A stretch of DNA of 64,000 nucleotides from Stigmatella ashevillena (GTDB taxonomy: Bacteria; Myxococcota; Myxococcia; Myxococcales; Myxococcaceae): positions 5,946,425 through 6,010,424 of the forward strand of contig NZ_JAQNDM010000002.1 of the NCBI RefSeq assembly GCF_028368975.1. The letters run 5' to 3'. Positions within the stretch are counted from its first letter, which is position 1, and each line of letters starts with the position of its first letter. Below the pieces are notes generated by a model. It was not told the DNA's origin. It searched no databases and was given only the letters and a program-made list of their open reading frames with translations. Below are positions 54,151 to 64,000 of this stretch, in pieces. A program made the position numbers and the translations under genes.

Positions 54151-55323
54151 ATGGCTGTGAGGACACGGCGCCCGCGCGCGGAGGATTTTCTGGAACTGGT
54201 GGAGCGGGGCCGCCGGGGGCGGCTCAAGCTCTACATTGGCTTTGCGGCCGGCGTGGGCAAGACGTACCGCATGCTGGAGGAAGCCCATGCGCTGAAGAAG
54301 CGCGGGGTGGACGTGGTGCTCGGCTTCGTCGAGACGCACGGCCGCGCGGAGACCGAGGCCCTGGTGGCCGGGTTGGAGTCCGTGCCCCGGCGTGCCTTCA
54401 CCTACCGCGATGTCACGGTGGAGGAGATGGACCTGGAGGCGGTGCTCGCCCGGAAGCCCCAGGTGGCCGTGGTGGACGAGCTGGCCCACACGAACGTGCC
54501 CCTGTGCCGCAACACCAAGCGTTACCAGGACGTGCAGGAGCTGCTGGCCGCGGGCATCAACATCATCGGCGCCTTCAACGTGCAGCACCTGGAGAGCCTG
54601 AATGATCTGGTGGAGCGGGCCACGGGCGTCACCGTCCGGGAGACGCTCCCTGACAGCTTCCTCAAGAGCGCGGACCAGGTGGTGAACCTGGATCTGGCGG
54701 TGGAGGACCTGCACGAGCGCCTCAAGGCGGGGAAAATCTACGCCCTGGACAAGGTGCCGCACGCCCTGGAGCGCTTCTTCACGCAGGAGAACCTCTCCAC
54801 GCTGCGCGAGCTGGCTTTGCGCGAGGTGGCCGAGAGCCTGGACCGGGCGACCACGGGACAGCAGGCGCGGGCGGGCGAGGAGCCTCAGGGCAAGGGAGGA
54901 GGCTGGGGCCGGGTGATGGTGGCGCTCTCCAGCCATCCTCCCCGAGCGGCCACGCTGCTGCGCCGGGGCTCGCGCATGGCGGGGCGGCTCAACACGGACT
55001 GGTTCGTCGTGTACGTGGAGACACCTCGCGAGGCCCCGAACCTCATCGACGCGGAGGCGCAGCGCCACCTGCTGGCGAACATCGAGAAGGCCAAGGAGTT
55101 GGGCGCCGAGGTGGTGCGCCTGCGCGGAGAGGATCCCGTGGAGGCGATCCTGGACTTCGCCCGCTCGCATGGCGTGGGCCACATCATCCTGGGACGCTCG
55201 CACCAGCCTTGGTGGAAGCAGATGCTGGGCCGCTCGGCGGATGTCCGCCTCTTGAGGGAGGGCGCGGGGTTTGACGTGCATGTCGTCTCGTTCGACTCGC
55301 CGCAGGAGGAGCGCAGGCCATGA
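54151..55323 (+). CDS. kdpD: KdpD N-terminal sensor module (split KdpD)
   Basis: The 390-residue protein contains the KdpD-specific domain with Walker A GFAAGVGKTYRM near residue 32 and Walker B VVDELAHTN, then a UspA-like domain at about 250-380 (RVMVALSSHPPRAATLLRRG; HGVGHIILGRSHQPWW). It ends there, lacking the four membrane helices, histidine box and ATPase of full KdpD. The following gene, overlapping by 4 bp, supplies kinase domains. It probably senses cytoplasmic potassium or ATP and signals through that partner. Confidence 0.9.
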   Translation: MAVRTRRPRAEDFLELVERGRRGRLKLYIGFAAGVGKTYRMLEEAHALKKRGVDVVLGFVETHGRAETEALVAGLESVPRRAFTYRDVTVEEMDLEAVLARKPQVAVVDELAHTNVPLCRNTKRYQDVQELLAAGINIIGAFNVQHLESLNDLVERATGVTVRETLPDSFLKSADQVVNLDLAVEDLHERLKAGKIYALDKVPHALERFFTQENLSTLRELALREVAESLDRATTGQQARAGEEPQGKGGGWGRVMVALSSHPPRAATLLRRGSRMAGRLNTDWFVVYVETPREAPNLIDAEAQRHLLANIEKAKELGAEVVRLRGEDPVEAILDFARSHGVGHIILGRSHQPWWKQMLGRSADVRLLREGAGFDVHVVSFDSPQEERRP

Positions 55324-57140
55324 CGCTGCGAGGACGCCTCTTGCTGGCGCAGGCCCCGCTGGCGCTCGCGCTGGTGCTGGTGGGGGTGGCGGCCGTGGCC
55401 ACGCTGGCGCGGCTGGGACGGGCGGGACAGGACATCCTCCAGGACAACTACCGCAGCGTGCTGGCCATGCAGCGGGTGAACGAGCTGCTCGGGGGCATGG
55501 ACAGCGCCGCGCTCTTCATCATCGCGGGCGAGCGGCAGCGAGGCTGGGAGCAGCAGGCCGCCCAGCGGCCGGTGCTGGAGGCGGAGTTGCACGTCCAGGA
55601 GGGCAACATCACCGAGCCGGGCGAGTTCGACTCCACGGGCCGCCTGAGCCAGGCCTGGGCGCGCTACCAGCAGGAGTACACCGCCTTCCTGGAGCAGGAG
55701 GGCGTGGAGGCGGGGCGGGAGCGGTACTTCGCGGCCCTGCGGCCCGCGTACCAGGAGGTGAAGGACGCGGCGGCGAACATCCTGAACCTCAATCAGGACG
55801 CGATGGTGCGCAAGAGCGAGGCTTTGCGAAGGCAGAGCCAGCGCGTCAACACCGTGATGGTGACGGCGGTGCTGGCGGCGTTCCTCGCGGGGTTGTTCGC
55901 GTCCACCTCGCTGACGCACCGGGCGTTGCGGCCGGTGTCGGTGCTCTCGCAGGCAGTGCGCAGGCTGGGGCAGGGCGACCTGGAGGCGCGCGCGGTGGTG
56001 GCGGGAACGGACGAGATTGCCCAGCTCGGCCGGGACTTCAACACCATGGCGGAGCACCTCCAGCAGTACCGGCAGAGCAGCCTGGGCGAGCTGCTCCAGG
56101 CGCAGGCCGCCTCGCAAGCGGCGATCGACAGCTTGCCGGATCCGGTGATGGTGTTTGGCGCGGGTGGGGCGCTGCTCAACGTGAACCAGGCGGCGGAAGG
56201 GGTGCTGCGGTTGTCGCTGGAGACCGGGGGCGAGGCGCTGGTGCGGGTAGAGCCCGAGGTGCGCGACGTGCTCGAGCGGGTGAGGACGCACGTCCTGGGG
56301 GGCAAGGGGGCCTATCAGCCCCAGGGCTATGAGGAGGCGGTGCGGGTGACGGCCCCAGAAGGAGACCGGTGGCTCTTGCCGCGCGGAAGTCCGGTGTACG
56401 GCGAGAGCGGCGAGGTGGTGGGGGCAACGGTCATCCTCCAGGACGTGACGCGGCTGAGACGGTTCGACGAGCTGAAGAACGACCTGGTGGCCACGGTGGC
56501 GCACGAGTTCCGCACGCCGCTGACGTCCCTGCGGATGGCCATCCACCTGTGCGCCGAAGGGGTGGTGGGGCCGGTGACGGAGAAGCAGGCGGACCTGCTG
56601 ACCGCGGCGAGGGAGGACTGCCAGCGGTTGCAAGGCATTGTGGATGACTTGTTGGACTTGTCCCGGCTCCAGTCCGGACGGCTGGTGCTGGACCTGCGGC
56701 GGGTGCCCGCGGCGGAATTGGTGGAAGGGGCGCTCGGAGTCCACCGGACGGCCGCGGAGGAGCGAGGGGTGCGTCTTTCCCAGGAGGTGTCCCCCGAAGC
56801 CGAAGAAGTGGAGGTGGACGCGGAGCGCATGCAGTTGGTGCTCTCGAACCTCGTGGGCAACGGCATCCGGCACACGCCCACGGGGGGCGAAGTCTCCGTG
56901 CGCGTCTCCCGCGAGGGCGCCCGGGTGCGCTTCGAGGTGAAGGACACGGGCGAGGGAATTCCTCCCAGCGAGCAGGCGCGCATCTTCGAGAAGTTCTACC
57001 GCGTGCCCGGAGCCCCTTCGGGGGGCGCGGGCTTGGGCCTGTCCATCGCCCAGGAGGTGGTGCAGGCCCACGGCGGAGCGCTGGGGGTGACCAGCGCCGA
57101 GGGCCAGGGGAGCACCTTCGGGTTCACCGTGCCCGGTTGA
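55320..57140 (+). CDS. Sensor histidine kinase, partner of split KdpD
   Basis: The 606-residue protein has two membrane spans (about 8-28 and 178-198) bracketing a helical periplasmic domain, then HAMP (200-250), PAS-like (270-380), a HisKA box VAHEFRTPLTSL with His395, and HATPase motifs NLVGNGIRHTP, DTGEGIP and GAGLGLS. It resembles an ordinary HAMP kinase fused into the kdp operon rather than the KdpD C-terminus. It overlaps the KdpD-like sensor gene by 4 bp, implying the two act together. Confidence 0.92.
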   Translation: MTLRGRLLLAQAPLALALVLVGVAAVATLARLGRAGQDILQDNYRSVLAMQRVNELLGGMDSAALFIIAGERQRGWEQQAAQRPVLEAELHVQEGNITEPGEFDSTGRLSQAWARYQQEYTAFLEQEGVEAGRERYFAALRPAYQEVKDAAANILNLNQDAMVRKSEALRRQSQRVNTVMVTAVLAAFLAGLFASTSLTHRALRPVSVLSQAVRRLGQGDLEARAVVAGTDEIAQLGRDFNTMAEHLQQYRQSSLGELLQAQAASQAAIDSLPDPVMVFGAGGALLNVNQAAEGVLRLSLETGGEALVRVEPEVRDVLERVRTHVLGGKGAYQPQGYEEAVRVTAPEGDRWLLPRGSPVYGESGEVVGATVILQDVTRLRRFDELKNDLVATVAHEFRTPLTSLRMAIHLCAEGVVGPVTEKQADLLTAAREDCQRLQGIVDDLLDLSRLQSGRLVLDLRRVPAAELVEGALGVHRTAAEERGVRLSQEVSPEAEEVEVDAERMQLVLSNLVGNGIRHTPTGGEVSVRVSREGARVRFEVKDTGEGIPPSEQARIFEKFYRVPGAPSGGAGLGLSIAQEVVQAHGGALGVTSAEGQGSTFGFTVPG

Positions 57141-57161
57141 GCCGCGGCGCTCCTTGGGCCG

Positions 57162-58568
<1,407 letters not shown>

Positions 58569-58678
58569 GGACGTATCCTAAACGTCTCAGGCACCGCCAG
58601 CCGGGCTCACCCGTGTTTCCCGTGCACCGGTCAACGGGGCGATGGGGCAGAACCCTTCCCTCTCCGCAAGGAGGAGGC

Positions 58679-59056
58679 ATGTTCAAGAATATGGCGATAA
58701 CGGAAGGCGCGAACTCACCGGGGGGAGGGCTCTTTTCACGGGAGCTGGAGGCCCCCCGGGGCTCGGGGCGTCGGCGGGGGCTGGTGGTGGGAGCCATCCT
58801 GCTGGTGTTGCTGGGCTTGTGGCTGTGGATGCGGGGCTCGGAAGGGGGAGCGCTCCGGGCCCTGTCTCCTGTCCAGCGGCAAGCCCTCTACCAGGAGACC
58901 TGGCGTGACCAGCGGGCCCGGTGCTTGGCGCCAGGGGAGCGGCGCGACACCGCGGAGCAATGCCAGCACCGGGCCGAGTTTCTCCTGCGTTTTCCCCAGT
59001 GTGACGTGGCCTGCCGCGCGGAGCTGGCTCCCTCGTTTTCCCCTGTTTCCCCCTGA
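58679..59056 (+). CDS. Small single-span membrane protein
   Basis: The 125-residue protein starts after a strong AAGGAGGAGG site. One membrane helix lies at about 36-51 (GLVVGAILLVLLGLWLWM). The outer part is basic and has four cysteines (RARCLAPG, EQCQHRAE, FPQCDVACRAE), which could form disulfides. No known family. It is transcribed away from the NtrC-type regulator. Confidence 0.65.
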   Translation: MFKNMAITEGANSPGGGLFSRELEAPRGSGRRRGLVVGAILLVLLGLWLWMRGSEGGALRALSPVQRQALYQETWRDQRARCLAPGERRDTAEQCQHRAEFLLRFPQCDVACRAELAPSFSPVSP

Positions 59057-59324
59057 GGGGCCCCTTCGCTGGACGCCGGGAGGGCCGCATGAAACAAGCG
59101 CTCGCCCGGTTGCCTGCCCTTCCTGATAGGAAGGGTGTGGGGCGTGTGCCGGATGGGAAACCTTCCGGAAACCTATAGGAGGATGTGCCTCTGAGGGTTG
59201 GCAGGCAGGCGTGAGCGTCGGCGAGTCCTTGAGTCATGGGGTGAGCTGTTGGCTATCGTGCTGTAGGATTCCTGCGCTGCTGGAGCGTTGTTTCCGGCAG
59301 TCCTGGTGGGTAAGGAAGAGAGAC
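59057..59324. other. Intergenic region with a hairpin
   Basis: No gene is apparent here. A 7-bp perfect stem with a 5-base loop (CCCTTCC-TGATA-GGAAGGG, 59117-59135) lacks a T-run, so it is more likely an operator or mRNA structure than a terminator. Confidence 0.4.
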
Positions 59325-59435
59325 ATGTTCTGGCGCACCCGGTCCCATGGTGGGCCGCGCATCACTCCCTCGGGAGCCATGGCCGGTGGCCGCGTCCGCG
59401 GGACGCCAGTCTCCGCGCCGGGTGAGGGACGATGA
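59325..59435 (+). CDS. Possible 36-residue leader peptide of the chemoreceptor gene
   Basis: A frame with AAGGAAGAGAG ending four bases before the ATG encodes MFWRTRSHGGPRITPSGAMA and 16 more residues. Its stop overlaps the chemoreceptor start by 4 bp, so it could couple translation. Composition is otherwise like random GC-rich DNA. Weakly supported. Confidence 0.25.
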   Translation: MFWRTRSHGGPRITPSGAMAGGRVRGTPVSAPGEGR

Positions 59436-61027
59436 GGCTGACGTTCAAGCACAAGATGTTGCTGCTGCCCGCGGGGTCGGCGGCGCTCCTGCTGATTCTG
59501 CTCATCGTCTCCCTGACGTTGCTGATCTGGACACGGCAGGTGCATGCGCGCATCGACAAGGGCCATGCGCCGGCGCTGGCGAACAGCCACGTGCTGATGG
59601 CGGAGCTGGAGAGCTTCCACCGGGGGGCGCTGGACGCGATCGCCCGCAAGGACGCGAGCCGGCTGGATCCGCTCCGGGCGCTGGGGCGGAAGATCGCCGC
59701 GGACCTGAACGACACGGGCCAGAACCCGGTGGCGAGCGCCCCGTACCTGGAGGTGCTCCAGAAGGACTTCGGCCAGTACCAGCAGGAGACGTGGCGGGCG
59801 GTGGAGCTGGGCCTCAAGGGGGACGCGCAGGCGGAGGCGGCGCTCATGCGGGAGACGACGCGCTTCGAGTCCCTCCAGAAGGCGCTCCAGCTCTTCCAGA
59901 GCGAGCACGAGCAGGGGCAGGAGAAGGCCCTGCTGCAGGCGCGGAAGCTGAACTCGCGCGGCCAGGCGGTGCAGGCGCTGTTGGCGGTGCTGTGCCTGGG
60001 GTGGCTGGCGGGGGGCACCTGGTGGGTGGTGCGGCAGGTGGTGGAGCCGCTGGGGCGGCTGTCGGACACGGCCTCGCGCATCGCGGAGAGCGGGGACCTG
60101 ACGCTGGCCATCGAGTCGCACGCGAAGGACGAGGTGGGCCAGCTGGGACGGAGCCTGGAGGCGCTGGTGAACCGGCTGCGGTCGGTGCCCGTGGGGTTGC
60201 AGGCGGTGGTGGGCGAGCTGTCCACGGCGGCCGAGCGGCTGACGAAGGTGAGCCAGGAGCAGCTCAACTTCCTCACGGAGCAGGCGCGCAGCCTGTCGGA
60301 GGCGGGCTCGACGATGGCGGAAATCGCCCAGACGTCCAGCATGGCCTCCAGCCGGGCGGAGATGGTGCTGAAGGTGGCCGAGCAGGCGGACTCCTTCACG
60401 GTGGAGAGCCAGAAGTCCATCGAGCAGAGCGCCCAGGGGCTGGAGCGCATCCGCCAGCGGGTGAGCGCGCTGGTGGGCAACATCGGCCAGCTGTCGGAGC
60501 AGGCGGTGCACGCGCGGGAAATCATCGGCAGCGTGAAGGACCTGGCGGACCAGAGCAACGTGCTGGCGCTCAACGCGGCCATCGAGGCGGCGCGCGCGGG
60601 TGAGGGTGGGCGAGGGTTCGCCGTGGTGGCGCGCGAGATGCGGGCGCTCAGCGGGCAGTCGCTGCAGAGCACCGAGCGCATCGGGAAGATCCTGTTGGAC
60701 ATCAACCAGGCCATCCGCACGACGGTGTCCTCGGCGGAAGGCGACAGCCAGCAGATGGAGGAGGGCATCGAGCAGGTGCTGTCCTCGGCGGACAAGCTGA
60801 AGGAAATCACCACCGTCATGCAGGAGAGCAGCAAGGCGGCGCGGCAGATCGTCGCCTCGGTGACGCAGCAGAACGCGGGCATCCACCAGATGATGGAGGC
60901 GATGCAGCAGCTCTCCGGGATGATGGGAGACGTGGTGCTGGCGACCTCGACGGCGGAGGAGACGGTGGGGCAGATCAACTCCACGGTGTCCCAGCTCCAG
61001 AAGATCGTCTCCGAGTTCCGCGTGTAG
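59432..61027 (+). CDS. Methyl-accepting chemotaxis protein
   Basis: The 531-residue receptor has an N-terminal span (LLLPAGSAALLLILLIVSLT), a helical periplasmic sensor (about 40-170), a second span (about 183-205), HAMP, and a signalling domain with the conserved hairpin tip DQSNVLALNAAIEAARAGEG and GRGFAVVAREMRALSGQS. It relays stimuli to CheA. No che genes are adjacent in the window. The sensor domain resembles four-helix-bundle ligand sensors. Confidence 0.93.
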   Translation: MRLTFKHKMLLLPAGSAALLLILLIVSLTLLIWTRQVHARIDKGHAPALANSHVLMAELESFHRGALDAIARKDASRLDPLRALGRKIAADLNDTGQNPVASAPYLEVLQKDFGQYQQETWRAVELGLKGDAQAEAALMRETTRFESLQKALQLFQSEHEQGQEKALLQARKLNSRGQAVQALLAVLCLGWLAGGTWWVVRQVVEPLGRLSDTASRIAESGDLTLAIESHAKDEVGQLGRSLEALVNRLRSVPVGLQAVVGELSTAAERLTKVSQEQLNFLTEQARSLSEAGSTMAEIAQTSSMASSRAEMVLKVAEQADSFTVESQKSIEQSAQGLERIRQRVSALVGNIGQLSEQAVHAREIIGSVKDLADQSNVLALNAAIEAARAGEGGRGFAVVAREMRALSGQSLQSTERIGKILLDINQAIRTTVSSAEGDSQQMEEGIEQVLSSADKLKEITTVMQESSKAARQIVASVTQQNAGIHQMMEAMQQLSGMMGDVVLATSTAEETVGQINSTVSQLQKIVSEFRV

Positions 61028-61134
61028 CAGAGGCCAGGGGGACCGCCAGGCATCGTGGCGGGCCCTCATCACAAAGCCTGGGTTCGTGACTCCATCCGGG
61101 TGCCCACTGTCGGGCACTGCGAGGAGCAAGGACC

Positions 61135-61428
61135 ATGAAACGAGAAGCCATCATCCGGGCCTGGAAGGACCCTGAGTTCAGGGCAGGCCTCACCCCGGAC
61201 GAGCGGGCGGAGATGCCCGGGTGCCCGGCGGGGCAAGCCTTCACCGAGCTGGACGAGAGCGAGTTGGCGGACGCGACCGGCGGTGCCCTCGCCTTGTCCG
61301 CGGAGGACGGGTGCATCTGCTCGAACTGGACGGTGCCGACGAAGCTCACCACCACCCGCCTCGTGCTGATCAACCCGGCGGAGCAGATCGCGCTGCCGCA
61401 GTTGGCGCTCTCCGGCCTCCAGCGTTGA
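61135..61428 (+). CDS. Type II lanthipeptide precursor (mersacidin/lichenicidin family)
   Basis: The 97-residue peptide opens MKREAIIRAWKDPEFRAGLT then PDERAEMPGCPAG, the N-terminal leader of mersacidin/lichenicidin-type precursors (usually PENPAG). The leader ends ELADATGG at residue 50, a double-glycine cleavage site. The 47-residue core has only two cysteines (GCIC, core positions 10 and 12) and a Thr/Ser cluster after them (TKLTTT). LanM follows 116 bp downstream. Confidence 0.87.
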   Translation: MKREAIIRAWKDPEFRAGLTPDERAEMPGCPAGQAFTELDESELADATGGALALSAEDGCICSNWTVPTKLTTTRLVLINPAEQIALPQLALSGLQR

Positions 61429-61544
61429 GTCCCCGCGCGGCAGGGGGCCCCTCTCGAAGGGCGTGAGAGGTGCCCGCCCTGGGCGCGCGTCCACCGTTTC
61501 AGCCCCTTCCTGGCGGCAGGCTCCGTCTTGCCGGCGAGGCCCGC

Positions 61545-64000
61545 ATGCACCCGCTCCCCCCTGAACTGTCCTGGAAGAAGGCCGCGTTTCTTCACGAGCG
61601 CACCGTGCCGGAGCACGCCGCGCCGCTGGAGGAGGGTGCCGCGCTCGAGCACGCCCGGCATCGCGCGAGGGCCTGGCGCCAGGTGATGTCCGCCGATGAG
61701 CGGCTGCTCGACGAGCGGCTGCGGAGCGCCGGGCTCGACCGGGAGAGGTTCCTCCAGATCCTCGCCCACGCGGAGAGCGGGACGGACGCCCCCCGGAGCC
61801 AGTCCTGGGAAGGGCTCCTCCAGGAAGTCATCGAGGACCGGGGAAGAGGGGAGCCGCTGCCCGCCGGCCTCGCCGCGCCTGCCAGCGCCTTGCAGCCGGG
61901 ACTTCCCTTCTCGGGCTTTCTCCACCCCTTCCTGCGGCTGGGCGCCGCGAGGCTCCGGGCGGGCTTCGCGGCGCTGGAGGCACGCCATCCCTCACCCCAG
62001 CCGCTCATGGACCCGGGGCTCGACGCCATGCTGTTGGGGGCGCTGGCCTCGCAGCTCCACGAACTGGCGTCGCGCGTGCTCATCCTGGAACTCAACGTGG
62101 CCCGGTTGATGGACCGGCTCCAGGGAGCCACGCCTCAGGAGCGCTTCCACCACTTCTCCACGGTCCTGCTCGGAGAGCCGGGCACGCGGGCCGCGCTGCT
62201 GGAGGAGTACCCGGTGCTCGCCCGGCTGATGGCCACCCTGTTGGAGCGCTGGTGGGCGGCGGGCCTGGAGTTCCTGGCGCACCTGGCCGAGGACAGGGCG
62301 CTGCTGGAGGAGACGTTCCTGGAGGGACGCACGCTGGGCCCCCTGGTGGCGCTCCAGGGCGGCGTCTCGGATCTGCACCGGGGTGGCCGAGGCGTCTTTC
62401 TGCTGCGATTCGGTTCGGGGCTGCGGCTGGTCTACAAGCCGAAGTCCCTCGCGGTGGACCATCGGTTCCAGCGGCTCCTGCACGGGCTCAACGGCGCGGG
62501 ATTGCGCCACCCCCATCGGGTGCTCACGGTGTTGGACCGGGGCGGGCACGGTTGGGTTGAGTTCGTGGAGGCCGGAGGCTGTGACTCGCGCGAGGCGCTC
62601 CAGCGCTTCTATTGGAGACAAGGCAGCTTCCTGGCGGTGCTCCACCTGCTGTCGGCGGTGGACTTCCACCTGGAGAACCTCATCGCGTCCGGAGAGTTCC
62701 CGGTCCTGGTGGACCTGGAGGCGCTCTTTCACCACCGCCCGCCCCTCGAACCCCGGGGCAAGGCGCATGGGCGGGCCTGGGCGCTGTTGGATCGCTCCAT
62801 CGTCGCCGTGGGCATGCTGCCCCTCTGCCTCTTCGGCCGGCAGGGAAGGGCGGGGCTGGACATGAGTGGCCTGGGCGGAGAGGCCGGACAGCTCACGCCC
62901 CAGCGCATCCCCACGTTGGAGGACTCCGGGAGCGACACCATGCGGGTGGTGCGCCGCCAGGGGCTCATGGTGGGCTCCCACAACCGTCCCCTGCTCGGAG
63001 CGGCGCCGGTGGACCCCACGGAGTTCACCGGCGAGCTCATCCAGGGCTTCGAGGAGACCTACGCGCTGCTGATCCGGGAGCGTGAGGCGCTGGTCCCCTC
63101 GCTGCGGGCCTTCGCGGGGGTGGAGGTCCGGTACATCGCCCGTGCCACCCAGCGCTACGCGATGCTGCTTCAGGAGAGCCACCACCCGGACTTCCTCCGA
63201 GACGGGCTCGAGCGGGACAAGGTGTTGGATCACCTGTGGGCGGAGGCCGTGCATGAGCCCTTGCTGCGAAGGCTGCTGCCCTTCGAGCACGCGGATCTGC
63301 GCCTGGGGGACATCCCGTTCTTCACCGCCCGGCCGGGGGAGCGCCACCTGTGGAGCAGCACGGGTGAGTGCATCCCGGACTTCTTCACCCAGGACAGCCT
63401 GGGCGAGGTGCTGCGGCGGCTGGAGCGGCTGGACGCGGAGGACTGCGCCACCCAGGTGTCCTTCATCCGCAAGGCGATGGTCGCGCTCGACAAGGGCCGG
63501 GCCTTCGCCCCAGCCCGAGCCGCTCCCGCGGGGCAGGAACCGTTGCCGGAGGCCTCGCCCGAGGAGTGCCTGGAGGCCGCGGTGGCATTGGGAGAGCGCC
63601 TGGCGGCCAAGGCCATCCGGGGAGACCGGGATGTGAGCTGGATCGGCCTGAACCTGGACGACTTGCAGCACTGGCGTTGGAGCCTCTCGCCGTTGGGCAC
63701 GGAACTCTACGAAGGGCTGGGAGGGCTGGCGCTCTTCTTCGCGCACCTCGCGGCGAGGACGGGGCGCGAGGACTTCGAGGCGCTCGCGCGCGCGGCCCTG
63801 GAGCCGGTGCGGGAGGATTGGCGCACGCCTGGACTGCGGAGTGGCACGGGGGTGGGCGTCTTCGTGGGGCGTGGCGCGGCGGTGTACGTGCTGGGCCACT
63901 TGGCGGCACTCTGGAACGAGCCACTCCTGAGGGACGAACTGCGAGAAGGATTGCCCGCGTTGGAGGCGCTCATCGAGACGGACGCGCGGCTGGATCTGCT
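61545..64000 (+). CDS. lanM: Type II lanthipeptide synthetase LanM, 3' end beyond window
   Basis: An open frame from 61545 runs off the window after 818 residues. The dehydratase part has DLHRGGRGVFLLRFGSGLRL, VYKPKSLAVDHRFQRLL, and DFHLENLIASGEFPVLVDLE near residues 370-390, matching the kinase-like phosphorylation site of LanM enzymes. Near residue 720 the LanC-like cyclase begins (ELYEGLGGLALFFAHLAA). The cyclase zinc ligands lie outside the window. It should dehydrate Ser/Thr in the precursor and close lanthionine rings. The ATG has only a weak ribosome-binding site (GAGG). Confidence 0.92.
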   Translation, partial: MHPLPPELSWKKAAFLHERTVPEHAAPLEEGAALEHARHRARAWRQVMSADERLLDERLRSAGLDRERFLQILAHAESGTDAPRSQSWEGLLQEVIEDRGRGEPLPAGLAAPASALQPGLPFSGFLHPFLRLGAARLRAGFAALEARHPSPQPLMDPGLDAMLLGALASQLHELASRVLILELNVARLMDRLQGATPQERFHHFSTVLLGEPGTRAALLEEYPVLARLMATLLERWWAAGLEFLAHLAEDRALLEETFLEGRTLGPLVALQGGVSDLHRGGRGVFLLRFGSGLRLVYKPKSLAVDHRFQRLLHGLNGAGLRHPHRVLTVLDRGGHGWVEFVEAGGCDSREALQRFYWRQGSFLAVLHLLSAVDFHLENLIASGEFPVLVDLEALFHHRPPLEPRGKAHGRAWALLDRSIVAVGMLPLCLFGRQGRAGLDMSGLGGEAGQLTPQRIPTLEDSGSDTMRVVRRQGLMVGSHNRPLLGAAPVDPTEFTGELIQGFEETYALLIREREALVPSLRAFAGVEVRYIARATQRYAMLLQESHHPDFLRDGLERDKVLDHLWAEAVHEPLLRRLLPFEHADLRLGDIPFFTARPGERHLWSSTGECIPDFFTQDSLGEVLRRLERLDAEDCATQVSFIRKAMVALDKGRAFAPARAAPAGQEPLPEASPEECLEAAVALGERLAAKAIRGDRDVSWIGLNLDDLQHWRWSLSPLGTELYEGLGGLALFFAHLAARTGREDFEALARAALEPVREDWRTPGLRSGTGVGVFVGRGAAVYVLGHLAALWNEPLLRDELREGLPALEALIETDARLDL

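Noticed and set aside
59181-59195. Three-codon frame after AGGAGG upstream of the chemoreceptor
   Set aside because: The purine run touches the ATG with no spacing, so initiation is unlikely.

Overview
This window is GC-rich and looks like chromosome from a fruiting myxobacterium of the Cystobacterineae (Stigmatella, Cystobacter or Archangium type). The case rests on content: lipoprotein toxins with Imm11 immunity proteins, a DUF2381 family protein, DUF6310 and DUF5953 type proteins, many secreted lipoproteins, sensor kinases, and a lanthipeptide locus. No species can be named from the sequence alone. I saw no rRNA, tRNA or CRISPR.

Region 1 (1-10.3 kb) is a polymorphic-toxin and accessory region. 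It begins inside an AHH-nuclease lipoprotein toxin followed by its Imm11 immunity gene. Next come debris of a second cassette: a toxin-tail remnant, an Imm11 N-terminal fragment, and about 3.3 kb further on an Imm11 C-terminal tail. Between the two Imm11 pieces lie an IS66-family element with a perfect 8-bp target duplication, an unrecognised gene, and a duplicated lipoprotein with a DUF2381 tail. An intact DUF2381-lipoprotein pair, a metalloprotease-like lipoprotein and a second toxin/immunity-like pair (DUF6310/DUF5953 type) follow.

Region 2 (10.3-19.4 kb) is mostly ordinary: an M28 peptidase, a DUF808 membrane protein, an MFS exporter, a ferritin-like protein and a large helical-repeat protein. 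Region 3 (19.5-26.5 kb) is a compact sugar-uptake operon: ROK regulator, ATPase, permease, binding protein, TIM-barrel epimerase and Gfo/Idh/MocA oxidoreductase.

Region 4 (26.5-39.8 kb) is accessory: a terpene synthase coupled to a BNR-propeller gene, a VanY-like peptidase with a WD40 protein, an orphan contractile-tail sheath gene beside a group II intron reverse-transcriptase scrap, and an anti-phage dCTP deaminase with a small partner gene.

Region 5 (39.9-43.5 kb) holds the most novel-looking locus. A leftward operon has a 34-residue peptide with a strong ribosome-binding site, a 99-residue protein, a multi-spanning histidine kinase, a class I isoprenoid synthase and a SAM methyltransferase. 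Genes overlap by 4 bp along most of it. It could be a signalling system with an isoprenoid-modified ligand, or a regulated methyl-terpenoid pathway.

Region 6 (43.6-48.5 kb) carries small genes plus a Fic protein whose inhibitory glutamate is replaced. Region 7 (48.7-58.6 kb) is potassium uptake: an EIIA-Ntr-like gene, a structured leader RNA, kdpFABC, a KdpD split into two proteins, and a convergent NtrC-type regulator in place of KdpE. Region 8 (58.6-64 kb) has a chemoreceptor and the start of a type II lanthipeptide cluster (precursor plus LanM, cut by the window end).
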